DNA of 64,000 bases from Paenibacillus silvestris (GCF_009882985.1 NZ_WTUZ01000022.1:781065-845064), one strand, 5' to 3'. Positions 33,748 through 43,166 are shown, counted from the stretch's first letter. The notes: generated from the letters alone by a model not told the origin. Numbers and translations are program-made.

Positions 33748-34495
33748 GTTGATCAACCAGTTTCTTCATGATGCTGAGCAGTTCGCGAACATCAGATGTA
33801 TTCGTTTTTCCAGTTGTTTTGTCAATGATCGATGAATACACGTGAGGAATGACCACCGGAACTTTGGCTTCAAGCGCAATGCGCAGAATCGCTTCAAAGT
33901 TTTCCATGTCAATGCCCCCAGTTGGCTCTAAGGCAAAGCCTTCTTCGCCGCAAGCCTGTGCAACTGCGCGAAGTTCGTCTTCACAGCTGAGGCCGTTCAT
34001 CGGGAAATACTTCAAGGCATTTCCGCCCATGTCGCGAACGAGCGCGATAGCTGTTTTGACAGGTACGATGGCATGCTCAGGTTGAGCTGCACTCACAGGA
34101 CCTGTTGAGATATTGACATAGCCGACGCGGCCAGTAGGGGAGACCAAGCTGTTGATCCAACTGTCTTGCTCGCCAAGATTAGCGCGTGTAGCACCAACAG
34201 CAGGGAACACTTGATTGATGTGTGTGCCCGGATAATGCTTGGCAATCGCAGCAACCACAGCTGCTTGACGATTGTCACCAGCTCCTAGACCGATAGATAC
34301 GGCTTCGTCAATCGCTAAGCCGTATTCTTTCATAGCAGCAACGGCGGTTTCCACGGTTGGATAGTCTTTCGACAGAACGCCGACAAGCACATAACCTTCT
34401 GCGGCTTCGAATATTTCTTTTGCATTTTCAACAGAGTTAGCAAGCACGTTTAGCGCTGCGCGGCCTTTATATAGTCTTTTTGCCATGTTGGACAT
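33740..34495 (-). CDS. dgaF: DgaF-like 2-dehydro-3-deoxy-6-phosphogluconate aldolase
   Basis: 251 residues, of the KDGP aldolase family found next to DgaE in amino-sugar-acid operons and distinct from classical Eda. Conserved segments are VSIGLGAGDNRQAAVVA, INQVFPAVGATRANL, LKYFPMNGL (with the Schiff-base lysine likely in LKYFP) and LEPTGGIDMENF. It splits KDPG to pyruvate and glyceraldehyde 3-phosphate. AGGAGGT lies eight bases before the ATG, inside the end of the preceding gene. Family is clear, substrate by analogy. Confidence 0.86.
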   Translation of the reverse strand: MSNMAKRLYKGRAALNVLANSVENAKEIFEAAEGYVLVGVLSKDYPTVETAVAAMKEYGLAIDEAVSIGLGAGDNRQAAVVAAIAKHYPGTHINQVFPAVGATRANLGEQDSWINSLVSPTGRVGYVNISTGPVSAAQPEHAIVPVKTAIALVRDMGGNALKYFPMNGLSCEDELRAVAQACGEEGFALEPTGGIDMENFEAILRIALEAKVPVVIPHVYSSIIDKTTGKTNTSDVRELLSIMKKLVDQHG

Positions 34496-34496
34496 G

Positions 34497-35600
34497 TTAG
34501 TGACCTCCTGCTAGTTTACGTATTTGAGCAGCGATAACCTCAATATCATCGCCTTGAAGCGGACGTGGATCGATATCAAAATAGCCTTGTCTCACGCCAT
34601 AATCACGAGTGTAAATAGCGATTTCGCCATCGAGAAGCCCATTTACGACTTCCTTAGCTGTCGTCCCGGCTTGCTCGGGATCAATCTGAATGCGTCCGCG
34701 GAAAATAGCGCGGCCTGCTTCGTCTTGTACGATTGTCACTTTAATGCCTGGTAATTCGCTTAGCGGCATTAGCACTTGTAAAGCTGCTTTCTCCTGCTCG
34801 CTTTTGTCTTCTTTGACGCCGTATTCGTCAAGCGCTTGTAGCAAGCCAAAGGAAGTTTCTTTGCCGACTTTCATGCTCCGGCCTATGCCGTGCAGTTGAA
34901 CTTTAAGCCATTCGATATAGGTGCGTTTACCGCCGACAATACCTGAAGTAGGGCCTTCAATTGCTTTGGAACCGCTGTAAATAGCTAGGTCTGAATATTT
35001 CACATATTTTTGAATATCTTCTTCTGCAGCCGCATCTACGATCAGAGGCACGTTATTCCGCTTTGCGATATCCCAAGCTTCTTCAACAGAAATCATGTTT
35101 TTTTGGACAGCATGATGGGATTTCACATAGAGAATAGCAGCCGTATTTTCGGTAATGGCATCTTCAATATGCTCCGCTTTACCTTCATTGGCATAGCCAA
35201 CTTCGATGAGTCTGCCCCCGCCAAGGTAAACCATGGTTTCAACAGGAGCTCCGTATTGAACGTTGTGACCTTTGAGGATGATGATATCACGTTTGGCAAT
35301 CGGGTCCTGATGCAGCCGTTCGCTAGCTCGGCGATTTCCCTGAGTAACCACAGCCGCGACGGAGAGTGCGATGCCGCTGGATGCCGAGTTGACGACAACG
35401 GCCGCTTCGGAACCAAGGATTTTGGCGATATAGTCGCCGGCTTTATCTACAAGATCAGCAATCTCGACGTAATTTTGTCCACCATGTTTCATAGCTTCCA
35501 TCACTGTGTCGGTCGGAGCGGATACACCGAGAATACTCATGCGTCCACTGGCATTGATGACACGTTTAAGACCGTATTTAGCATTTAATGAGAGCGCCAT
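34497..35600 (-). CDS. dgaE: DgaE-like PLP-dependent ammonia lyase (SelA superfamily)
   Basis: 367 residues. The fold-type I PLP features are SAASGIALSVAAVV near residue 70, VDAAAEED (PLP aspartate) and YSGSKAIEGPTSG with the PLP lysine. DgaE removes ammonia from D-glucosaminate 6-phosphate to give 2-keto-3-deoxygluconate 6-phosphate. Here a downstream kinase suggests that this enzyme works on the unphosphorylated amino sugar acid. GGAG precedes the ATG, which overlaps the amidohydrolase gene by 23 bases. Confidence 0.85.
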   Translation of the reverse strand: MALSLNAKYGLKRVINASGRMSILGVSAPTDTVMEAMKHGGQNYVEIADLVDKAGDYIAKILGSEAAVVVNSASSGIALSVAAVVTQGNRRASERLHQDPIAKRDIIILKGHNVQYGAPVETMVYLGGGRLIEVGYANEGKAEHIEDAITENTAAILYVKSHHAVQKNMISVEEAWDIAKRNNVPLIVDAAAEEDIQKYVKYSDLAIYSGSKAIEGPTSGIVGGKRTYIEWLKVQLHGIGRSMKVGKETSFGLLQALDEYGVKEDKSEQEKAALQVLMPLSELPGIKVTIVQDEAGRAIFRGRIQIDPEQAGTTAKEVVNGLLDGEIAIYTRDYGVRQGYFDIDPRPLQGDDIEVIAAQIRKLAGGH

Positions 35601-36720
35601 TTACAACTACTCCTTTAGATTGAATTGTTTGATCTGCCGTGCGTATGTCCCCTTCAGAATCAACGAGCTGAATCTTCTCATTCTGAACGGTAAAAAGTGT
35701 GAGATTCGCCGTATCTCCAACCTGAATTCGACCAAGCTCAGGTCTGTTCAGCCAATTTGCAGCATGGGTAGTCACTGTGGCAATGACCTCTTCAAGCGAG
35801 TAACCCAAGTATAGAAATTTCGTCAGCACGTTGGACATACTAAAAACAGGACCATTCAAACGATTCCCGCGATAGATATCCGTTGAGATCGTGTCCAAAC
35901 CGATATGATGCTTTTTCGCGGCTTCCGCAACTTTGAAAGAGAAGCTAGCTGTGCCGTGGCCGACATCGAGATGAACGCCTCTTTCAATCGCTTTCATGAG
36001 CACATCGAGTGGCTTACCGTCATTGTCAAAAAGATTATTGGCTTTCCCATTCAAATAATGGGTAATGATATCTTTCTTTTCTAAAAGCGAAATGACATCT
36101 TCGATGCTTGGCGGTCCAGAACCGATATGGACCATCAAAGGGAGAGCGGTCGCATTTGAGAGTGCTCGTGCAGCACGCAAAGGCTCAATGCCGGAATCGC
36201 GAACAACACTTTTGCTAATTCTTGCTTTTAAACCGACGATGAAGTCTGCGTAGTTCCTCACAGCTTCAACAACCTTCTCATGATTAATCCAAGTCATGTC
36301 GGATAATTCATCGATCCTTTGTAATCCAATGTGCGAAATGTTCAAAAAAGCAAACAAGTTCGTTAGCGCGTTTTGTCTGCTTGCTGCTAGTTCGGCAATA
36401 CGATCAGCTCCGCAGCTCCCAGCGTCAACAATTGTGGTAACACCTTGCTTGATGCCGATCTCATCGATTTCATCGCCGTAGGGATCAAAGGCAGGAAAGG
36501 CATGAACGTGCATATCAATCCAACCGCTTGAAACATACGCGCCTGAGTAGTCAACGATCTGTTTTCCTTGTCCTTGCCCGGGATCAGCCAACTCCGCAAT
36601 TTTTCCGCCTTCGATTACAATATCGAGATATTCCCCGTTTACATGCTTAACATTGTGTAGGACGAATCGCTCCTGCATGTCTGTCACCTTTTCCATAACT
36701 CGAATTATGAACGCTTTCAC
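35578..36720 (-). CDS. Amidohydrolase/deacetylase family metallohydrolase
   Basis: 380 residues, an amidohydrolase TIM barrel of the group found with DgaE/DgaF genes (EF_0837-like). Metal motifs are DMHVHAF, DAGSCGAD, a lysine in VGLKARI that may be carboxylated, MVHIGSGPP, LDVGHGTASF and TISTDIY. It probably hydrolyses the N-acyl group of the imported compound, freeing the amine that DgaE eliminates. The GTG at 36720 has AAGGA eight bases upstream. It is first in the operon. Confidence 0.87.
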   Translation of the reverse strand: MKAFIIRVMEKVTDMQERFVLHNVKHVNGEYLDIVIEGGKIAELADPGQGQGKQIVDYSGAYVSSGWIDMHVHAFPAFDPYGDEIDEIGIKQGVTTIVDAGSCGADRIAELAASRQNALTNLFAFLNISHIGLQRIDELSDMTWINHEKVVEAVRNYADFIVGLKARISKSVVRDSGIEPLRAARALSNATALPLMVHIGSGPPSIEDVISLLEKKDIITHYLNGKANNLFDNDGKPLDVLMKAIERGVHLDVGHGTASFSFKVAEAAKKHHIGLDTISTDIYRGNRLNGPVFSMSNVLTKFLYLGYSLEEVIATVTTHAANWLNRPELGRIQVGDTANLTLFTVQNEKIQLVDSEGDIRTADQTIQSKGVVVNGALIKC

Positions 36721-36732
36721 TAAGATTTCCTT

Positions 36733-36756
36733 GTAGGTACTCCTACTATGTAGGAG
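36733..36756. repeat. Overlapping GTAGG/CCTAC inverted repeats in the operon leader
   Basis: GTAGG (36733-36737), CCTAC (36742-36746) and TAGGAG (36751-36756) can pair in two alternative hairpins (first with second, or CTCCTA with TAGGAG). They lie between the operators and the amidohydrolase start. Function unknown. Confidence 0.4.
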
Positions 36757-36780
36757 AAGGTTGCAAACTATTAAATTGAG

Positions 36781-36838
36781 TATAACGTTATAATGTTAGA
36801 TTAGCATATTGCATTGCTTAAGTAAATATAACGTTATA
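36781..36838. promoter_or_regulatory. Twin TATAACGTTATA operators of the sugar-acid operon
   Basis: A perfect 12-base palindrome TATAACGTTATA stands at 36781-36792 and again at 36827-36838, 46 bases apart centre to centre, both followed by ATGTT. They lie 60-120 bases before the first gene of the operon. GntR/HutC proteins bind such short palindromes, and the operon encodes one. A clear -35/-10 pair could not be picked in this very AT-rich stretch. Confidence 0.7.
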
Positions 36839-36950
36839 ATGTTTGTGGTGGTAATTTTGGTATAGGCTGTAAGGGGGGACTGGCCAATGTTTTGGCGTTT
36901 AGGGGGCTGTCCCGCAGGTCATTTCCGATCTTTGAGACAGCTTAATTTGA

Positions 36951-37571
36951 TTATACAGGTGGGAATAAACCATGCCATAGGATGTCGATAATTTGGGTGG
37001 CCGCTACACTTTCCTGCGGAAACATTTTATTGCCTTCTCCATCGCGGGCGTGTCCCATCATCAGCAGGGAAGTATAAGCGCGTGCAATAAAACGTGGATC
37101 AACCGGACCAATCTCGCCGGAAGCGGCGGATTTACTGAATTCTGCCTCCAGCGCATCAAGGATGCCCTGTTCGGATTTACGCAACATATTCATTTGTTCC
37201 TCAGAGAGGACAGCCTCCATTTTGCGCATAAAGGAATGTAGGTCGAAATCGATGGCTTTCAGATGTGCTTCTGTAATATTAAGCAATCTCTCACGCAGAG
37301 AGGTCGGTTGATTTAATCGCAATAAGGTGACTCTTTTTACATTATCCATTAACTGTACCATGGAGGCCGTCAGCAGATCAGACTTGGACGGATAATAGTA
37401 ATAGACAGATGCTTTGGTCACCTGGCACTCCTTCGCGACATCATCCATCGAAACGGATTCATAGCCTTTAGATAGAAACATGGGTATGGCTGTCAGAATA
37501 ATTTTTTGCGGGAGTGGGATGTCGCCTTGCGAAGCTCGGGGGCGGCCGAGCGGTTTAGATTTCTTTTCCAT
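36951..37571 (-). CDS. TetR family transcriptional regulator
   Basis: About 206 residues from the ATG at 37571 (GGAG upstream); the longer frame to 37616 lacks one. The helix-turn-helix (about 15-62) includes KIILTAIPMFLSKGYESVSMDDVAKECQ split over the tri-helical TetR motif, then VTKASVYYYYPSKSDLL. The C-terminal helical domain binds an unknown ligand. It is divergent from the MMPL exporter gene with only 133 bases between, so it most likely represses that exporter and itself. Confidence 0.92.
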   Translation of the reverse strand: MEKKSKPLGRPRASQGDIPLPQKIILTAIPMFLSKGYESVSMDDVAKECQVTKASVYYYYPSKSDLLTASMVQLMDNVKRVTLLRLNQPTSLRERLLNITEAHLKAIDFDLHSFMRKMEAVLSEEQMNMLRKSEQGILDALEAEFSKSAASGEIGPVDPRFIARAYTSLLMMGHARDGEGNKMFPQESVAATQIIDILWHGLFPPV

Positions 37572-37616
37572 ATGGGGTACTCCATTTCTGAAAAAATGAA
37601 AATTTAAGTAAGCCAT

Positions 37617-37652
37617 TGATTAATTAACTATCTGGTATATATAATTAAATCA
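37617..37652. promoter_or_regulatory. Candidate TetR operator between tetR and the MMPL gene
   Basis: TGATTAATTA on the left and TAATTAAATCA on the right form an imperfect inverted repeat around CTATCTGGTATAT in the divergent gap. Position and symmetry fit a TetR site; the pairing is AT-rich and could be chance. Confidence 0.4.
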
Positions 37653-37704
37653 TATCGCAATGCCATGACACACCAAAATAGGATTTTGAGGAAAGAGGTT
37701 GCAT

Positions 37705-39936
37705 ATGCACGAAAATCCTTTATTCAGCAAGCTGGGCACCATCGTCGCCGGACGGCGCAGTAAATGGATAACCATTGTCGTCTGGGTTTTGTTAACTGGA
37801 ATTTTATCCGTCTTTTTACCTAACGTCAATTCACAAGAAAATAATGCAGCTCAGCAACTGCCAGATGATTCATGGTCACTTCAAGCAAACGATACAATGC
37901 GTGAGTATTTTCCAAGTGATGAAGGAGTGCCTGCTCTAGTCGTGTGGTACCGCGAATCCGGGTTAACGGAAGGGGATATCAGCGGTGTTCAGAAGGTAAC
38001 GAAGCACTTGATGGAAGTGCCGGTGACCGCACAAAAGGGTCTTCCACCGCTGCATCAAATGCCGACTCCGGCAATTAAAAGTATGATGTCTAAAGACGGG
38101 ACTCTGCTCGTGCTGCCAATCTCTTTTGAAGAGGGGACAGAGACAGCGGTTCTGCAAGAGAGTTTGAAGAAGCTGCAGGAAGTTACGACAGCTCAGCTCG
38201 GTAGTGATCCTTTCACTGCCACTGTAAACGAGGAAGGGCTTCATGCCCGCATAACAGGTCCTGTCGGTATTCAAACGGATGCTACCGCATTATTTAAAGG
38301 GGCGGACTTTGCGCTGCTGCTTGCAACGGTACTTCTGGTACTTCTGCTGCTCATACTGCTGTACCGATCCCCGATTCTCGCCATCATTCCACTCGTAGGG
38401 GTTGGCTTTGCTTACGGCATCATTTCACCGATCCTCGGCTTCCTTGCCAAACAAGGGTGGATTACAGTCGATGCGCAGTCCATTTCAATTATGACCGTGC
38501 TGCTGTTTGGTGCGGGAACGGATTATTGCTTGTTCTTCGTTGCTAGATACCGTCAAGCTTTGCTTGAAGAGAAGAATAAATATGCTGCTTTACGCGTGTC
38601 CTTCGGTGGTTCAACGGGCGCGATCGGCATGAGTGGATTGACCGTCATTGTTTCTTTACTTGGGCTTTTATTTGCTCATTATGGCTCGAATCATCGTTTT
38701 GCGATCCCTTTTAGCGTAGCGATTCTTATTATGGCGATTGCCAGCCTAACGTTGGTTCCGGCGCTACTGGCTATTATTGGCCGCGCGTCATTCTTTCCGT
38801 TCATACCGCTGACACCTGAAATGCGAGCAGAAAAGAAAGCTCGCAAAGGTAAGAAGGTGCGTGAGCAGAAAGCGGTTGGAGCCTTCAGCGCAGCACTAGG
38901 GAGAGTAGTAACAGAGAAGCCTAAGCGGGTCTTAGTGGTCAGTTTGATCATCCTTGTAGCGCTTGCGGCATTTGCTCCCCAAATCAAATTTACCTATAAC
39001 ATCCTTGAGTCGTTCCCGTCATCAATGCCTTCTCGCGAAGGGTTTACACTTCTTGCCGAGCATGTGTCTCCGGGTTCACTGGCACCAGTGAAAGTCATTG
39101 TTAACACGGAGGGGAAAGAGATTGATGTACAAGGAGCGCTTGCAAAACTGCCCTATGTTGAATCGGTTTCAAAATCAGTGGATAGTAAAAAAGTAGCAGA
39201 TGTAAAAGCATTCGAGCTTATATTCAAGCAAGATCCTTATGATCTAGCTGTGATCGACAGAATACCTGAAATTCGTGGAACAGCAGAACAGAAACTCATT
39301 GAAGCAGGCTTGTCCACACCACAGATTTGGGTCGGCGGAGAGACTGCAACGCAGTATGACACCAAAACCGTCGTGGAACGTGACACACGTATAGTCATCC
39401 CGATTGTTATCACCGTGATTGCTCTATTGCTTCTCGTTTATTTGCGATCAATCGTCGCCATGGTGTATCTGATCGCTACTGTGCTGCTCTCGTATTTCTC
39501 AGCCTTAGGTGCGGGCTGGCTCATTCTGCATTATTTCATGGACACGTCAGCTATTCAGGGATTAATTCCGCTCTACGCTTTTGTCTTCCTTGTAGCCTTG
39601 GGAGAGGATTATAATATCTTCATGGTTTCAAGCATATGGCAGGAGCGAGGCCGCCTAAAGCTGAAGGATGCGATCCGCCTAGGGGTAAGCACGACCAGCT
39701 CTGTGATTACATCGGCAGGACTAATCCTTGCAGGCACTTTCGCAGTACTCGCTACGCTTCCAATCCAAGTACTTGTTCAATTCGGGGTCATCTGTGCGAT
39801 TGGTGTTATTTTGGATACTTTTATCGTAAGGCCTTTCCTGGTGCCATCCATAACAATACTGCTTGGAGAAGCCTCCTTCTGGCCTGGTAAAATTAAAAGG
39901 CAACCGCAAGCCGCGGTGGAAGACACGCGCTCATAA
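37705..39936 (+). CDS. MMPL/RND family membrane transporter
   Basis: About 743 residues with the duplicated RND layout: helix 1 near residue 20-40, an extracellular domain, helices about 205-360, then a second extracellular loop and helices about 565-735. The core motif GAGTDYCLFFVARYRQ in helix 4 and ALGEDYNIFMVSSIW in the second half carry the proton-relay acidic residues (GxxxDY type). Relatives export lipids, siderophores or drugs. ATG 37705 is preferred, six bases after GAGGAAAGAGG. Probably regulated by the divergent TetR. Confidence 0.92.
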   Translation: MHENPLFSKLGTIVAGRRSKWITIVVWVLLTGILSVFLPNVNSQENNAAQQLPDDSWSLQANDTMREYFPSDEGVPALVVWYRESGLTEGDISGVQKVTKHLMEVPVTAQKGLPPLHQMPTPAIKSMMSKDGTLLVLPISFEEGTETAVLQESLKKLQEVTTAQLGSDPFTATVNEEGLHARITGPVGIQTDATALFKGADFALLLATVLLVLLLLILLYRSPILAIIPLVGVGFAYGIISPILGFLAKQGWITVDAQSISIMTVLLFGAGTDYCLFFVARYRQALLEEKNKYAALRVSFGGSTGAIGMSGLTVIVSLLGLLFAHYGSNHRFAIPFSVAILIMAIASLTLVPALLAIIGRASFFPFIPLTPEMRAEKKARKGKKVREQKAVGAFSAALGRVVTEKPKRVLVVSLIILVALAAFAPQIKFTYNILESFPSSMPSREGFTLLAEHVSPGSLAPVKVIVNTEGKEIDVQGALAKLPYVESVSKSVDSKKVADVKAFELIFKQDPYDLAVIDRIPEIRGTAEQKLIEAGLSTPQIWVGGETATQYDTKTVVERDTRIVIPIVITVIALLLLVYLRSIVAMVYLIATVLLSYFSALGAGWLILHYFMDTSAIQGLIPLYAFVFLVALGEDYNIFMVSSIWQERGRLKLKDAIRLGVSTTSSVITSAGLILAGTFAVLATLPIQVLVQFGVICAIGVILDTFIVRPFLVPSITILLGEASFWPGKIKRQPQAAVEDTRS

Positions 39937-39939
39937 TAG

Positions 39940-39975
39940 AAAGGAGCTGTCCGCAGAATTGCGGCAGCTCCTTCT
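39940..39975. terminator. Bidirectional terminator
   Basis: AAGGAGCTG and CAGCTCCTT flank an inner CCGC/GCGG pair; T runs are short. Confidence 0.7.
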
Positions 39976-39980
39976 TATCA

Positions 39981-40637
39981 TTAGTCGATAATTTGAAGAA
40001 TATCATCAATTTCTTTGCGAGCCAGTTTGCCTGGACGCTCTTTCGGATGACCAAGGGAAATGACCATATTGATCTGACATTCCTCGGGGATACTCAGATA
40101 TTCGCGAATTTGATCTTGGGCTAGCAACACAGGCCCAGTCATCGGACATGTCGCTAGACCTCTGGCATGCGCGGCAAGCATCAGATTCTGCGAGGCTAGG
40201 CAGGAACTCTTGATTCCTTCTTCTGCCCATACCGCATCTTCAACAAGCTCAATCGGATCAAAAATCCGATCCCGGAACTTCGATTCGTAAGGTGTTGCTA
40301 AGCAAATAATCAGCACAGGAGCATTGGAAAACGCGGTAGCATAAGGTCCGAATGATTTCACAAGCATGCGCGCTTCGCGGGAGAGACCTTTCTGCTCGGC
40401 CTCAGAAGCTCTGAGATGAAGCTGTTCCCAAGTCAATTGTTCGATATGTTTAATCTTTTCTGTATTTCGTATCGCAATAAACTGCCACGTTTGGGAGTTC
40501 GTATCGCTTGGCGCATAGCGGGCACAGTCGATAATTTCTCGAATATCTTCTATCGAGACTTCCTGCTCCGTAAAATTTCGAACGCTGCGGCGCTCTAACA
40601 CAATCGTCTTAAAATCCTCATAATTCATATAAAACAA
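39981..40637 (-). CDS. Nitroreductase family protein
   Basis: 218 residues. FMN-binding features are the N-terminal RRSVRNFTEQEV, ARYAPSDTNSQTWQFIAI, and a late LATCPMTGPVL with VISLGHPKE. The family reduces nitro, quinone or flavin substrates with NAD(P)H as a homodimer. Either TTG 40637 or ATG 40628 can be the start. Stand-alone; substrate unknown. Confidence 0.9.
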   Translation of the reverse strand: MFYMNYEDFKTIVLERRSVRNFTEQEVSIEDIREIIDCARYAPSDTNSQTWQFIAIRNTEKIKHIEQLTWEQLHLRASEAEQKGLSREARMLVKSFGPYATAFSNAPVLIICLATPYESKFRDRIFDPIELVEDAVWAEEGIKSSCLASQNLMLAAHARGLATCPMTGPVLLAQDQIREYLSIPEECQINMVISLGHPKERPGKLARKEIDDILQIID

Positions 40638-40708
40638 TTACCTGCCTTTGCTGCTTCATTTTCAATATCATTATTACTTGGTCCTAAGGCTATAGTATAA
40701 AACAGTTG

Positions 40709-41812
40709 TTACTGCAGCACAACCGTATCGCCCTCTTTGAGTCCCTTGATGACCTCTGTTTTCTCAGGTGTTTCTAAGCCAATCTCAATTTCACGGCGTT
40801 CTGTGCCTTGCGGAGTCTGCAGCATGACGTAGTAGCTATCTTTCTCATGCATCACAGCTAATGTGGGAACGACTGTTGTTCCGCTTTTTTTCTCTGTCTC
40901 AATCGTCCCCGAAAGACTAAGTCCTGCGATAAGCTGTTCATCCGGTTCCAGAGATATGGTTATTTCGAATTGTGCAGAAGATGTGCCTTGATCGGTGCCA
41001 GTTTTGGCAAACTTGGAAACCTTCTCAACTTTGCCTTGCAGCTTTTTCTGCTTAAGAGCATCTACTTTTACCTGGACGGGCATCCCTTGCTTGATCCGGA
41101 ATACATCAAACTCGCCAACGGTGCAAACAAGCTGCAGTTTCGTTAAATCCACGATTTTACCGATTCGTACGCTCTCTTCCACAGACTTGGGGATTTTGGA
41201 GGAATCCTCGAATAAGAAGATGCCGTCCTCAGGTGAAACAAAAGCCGCCTGTTCCAATTTCTCTTGCTTTTTTGCCAGCTGCAATTGACTGGATTCATCG
41301 TTGACCTGATTCAACAGCTCCTGGATTCTGCGTCCTTCAGAGGCAGCAAAGCGTGAACGGGAATCGTCTTCGCTGACGGCTCCAGCTGGTAGGCTGGTTG
41401 TTTCACTTTCCGGCCCAGCAGCTTTGAAATTGGCAAGATCAGCCTCAAGCTTCTGCTTTTTCAAATTGGATTGCAGCGTTGCGATTTCACTTTTCAGTGG
41501 TGTCGCATCAAGCTCAAACAGGAGCTGTCCCTTTTTAACTTGTGCTCCATCTGTGATCTGCCATGCTTTAATTTCGCCGCCAAATGGCGCGTAGACACGT
41601 GTTTCTTTCTCGTAAGACGATTTTCCTTTTACTTCAACGCTGTTGACTAAATCCTCTTTGGTTACTTTAAATTGCAGAGCATCGGGAGCCGCGGAGGTTT
41701 CCGTATTTGCTCTCTTCATGGCATTGGGATGGCTGGATATGTATAAAAAGCCGCTAAAACCGCAGATCAGGAGGGCTGTAATAAGCAGCACCCATGTTTT
41801 CTTTTTCCTCAT
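40709..41812 (-). CDS. HlyD/MacA-like efflux adaptor subunit
   Basis: 367 residues. One N-terminal membrane anchor (about 6-26) leads to a lipoyl-like half-motif (APFGGEIKAWQITDGAQVKKGQLLFELD), a coiled-coil hairpin (about 115-190), then the second lipoyl and beta-barrel parts. In Gram-positive bacteria such adaptors (YknX type) sit outside the membrane and help MacB-like ABC exporters. It starts 13 bases after the permease gene and forms a three-gene set with it and the ATPase gene. Confidence 0.9.
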   Translation of the reverse strand: MRKKKTWVLLITALLICGFSGFLYISSHPNAMKRANTETSAAPDALQFKVTKEDLVNSVEVKGKSSYEKETRVYAPFGGEIKAWQITDGAQVKKGQLLFELDATPLKSEIATLQSNLKKQKLEADLANFKAAGPESETTSLPAGAVSEDDSRSRFAASEGRRIQELLNQVNDESSQLQLAKKQEKLEQAAFVSPEDGIFLFEDSSKIPKSVEESVRIGKIVDLTKLQLVCTVGEFDVFRIKQGMPVQVKVDALKQKKLQGKVEKVSKFAKTGTDQGTSSAQFEITISLEPDEQLIAGLSLSGTIETEKKSGTTVVPTLAVMHEKDSYYVMLQTPQGTERREIEIGLETPEKTEVIKGLKEGDTVVLQ

Positions 41813-41825
41813 GCTAGGCAGACTC

Positions 41826-43166
41826 CTATTCTCGTTTAATTGCTGTCAACGCGTCCGTGCGCGATGCTTTGATTGCGGGGTATAGCCCTGAAAGAACGCC
41901 GGTCATAACAGCGAAAAACATACCAACCGGAAGAATCCAAAAGGAAATAAATAAAATTTCTGCAGGCTCTCCGGCATTAGATCCGAAACGAATAATGAGC
42001 AGATTGATGCCCCATATAACCCAATAAGAAAGGATAATTCCTACAACACCGCCTAACATGCCTAACAGCGATGATTCCACAATAAACATGTTGCGGATTT
42101 GTTTTAAATTCGCACCCAGTACTTTCATGATGCCAATCTGTCTCCGGCGTTGATGAGTGGACATCGTCATAGCAACAACAATGGAAATTGAGGCTACGAA
42201 CAGCACAAAAAGACCGACACCCGTGAGCAGCAATCGAACGATAGCGAATTCGCCTTTCATCCGATCCTCTTGATATAAATTAGTTTGCGTATCGAGCTGA
42301 AGCTTCTTGATCCACTCATCCACTTGCTTGACATTGACGCTATTGTCGATTTTCACTTTTACTTCGGAATATCGAACGCGACCGTTTTGCGATGATTTGT
42401 TCAAGGCTTCCAAAATTTTCTGACCCGTTTGCGGAGAGACATAAGCCGTTTTGTTCCCTTGCAGCATGTTGTCGGGCAGACCATCGGGTTTCTTCAAAAT
42501 GCCAGTAACCCGGAGTGTCACTTCTCTGGGTTCAGCCTGGCTTGCACCTGGATCCCCTCCTGATTGCTCTTGTTTGAGCAGCAATTGCTTCTGATAAAGC
42601 GGATAAGGGATCGCACCCATTTGACGGTAAGTTTCAGACTGCTCTTTAGTTGGATTTTGCTGCATCAGCTTATTCCTAGCTTCCATCGTCTTCACATCCA
42701 GCACGCCGAGGGTTGTCCCATAATTGAGTACAATATGGTTGTCCTGATTACTGGCTCCGCCTTGCCCAAATTTGGAGTCGAAATCTTCCAGCGCATTTAG
42801 CTCAGTGGCAATCAGATGCAGATAACTTTGTTTGCCATCATCAACGGTGAAAGAGAATTGTCCTAAATCCTGAAAACTAGCAACGGATTTTACATGTGGA
42901 AAAGTACGAATGAGATCAAGCTTGCTCGTTGTTAGTTTAGGAGGGCTATTCGGGTCATTGTTTTGCTCGGAGATGATCGTAATTTCATCTGTTTTGAGAT
43001 AGAAGCTCATTTGTTTCTGACTGTAGTGCTGAATGGATTCCCCGAATCCGAGCGCCACCATAATGGAAGCTGAGCCGATGGCGATTCCTACGGTGCATAA
43101 GGCTGTAACGACTTTGCGCCGTTGCAGCTGGTCCCAGCCAAGACGAACGTAATCTTTGAGCTTCAT
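41826..43166 (-). CDS. ABC transporter permease, MacB/FtsX type
   Basis: 446 residues: one helix near residues 20-45 (VVTALCTVGIAIGSASIMVALGF split by the membrane border), a large external MacB_PCD-like domain to about residue 305, then three helices (about 310-340, 365-390, 405-430) of the FtsX domain. It ends SGLYPAIKASRTDALTAIKRE, the usual MacB tail. The gene overlaps that of its ATPase by four bases. It transmits ATP-driven motion across the membrane, expelling a peptide or drug. Confidence 0.92.
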   Translation of the reverse strand: MKLKDYVRLGWDQLQRRKVVTALCTVGIAIGSASIMVALGFGESIQHYSQKQMSFYLKTDEITIISEQNNDPNSPPKLTTSKLDLIRTFPHVKSVASFQDLGQFSFTVDDGKQSYLHLIATELNALEDFDSKFGQGGASNQDNHIVLNYGTTLGVLDVKTMEARNKLMQQNPTKEQSETYRQMGAIPYPLYQKQLLLKQEQSGGDPGASQAEPREVTLRVTGILKKPDGLPDNMLQGNKTAYVSPQTGQKILEALNKSSQNGRVRYSEVKVKIDNSVNVKQVDEWIKKLQLDTQTNLYQEDRMKGEFAIVRLLLTGVGLFVLFVASISIVVAMTMSTHQRRRQIGIMKVLGANLKQIRNMFIVESSLLGMLGGVVGIILSYWVIWGINLLIIRFGSNAGEPAEILFISFWILPVGMFFAVMTGVLSGLYPAIKASRTDALTAIKRE

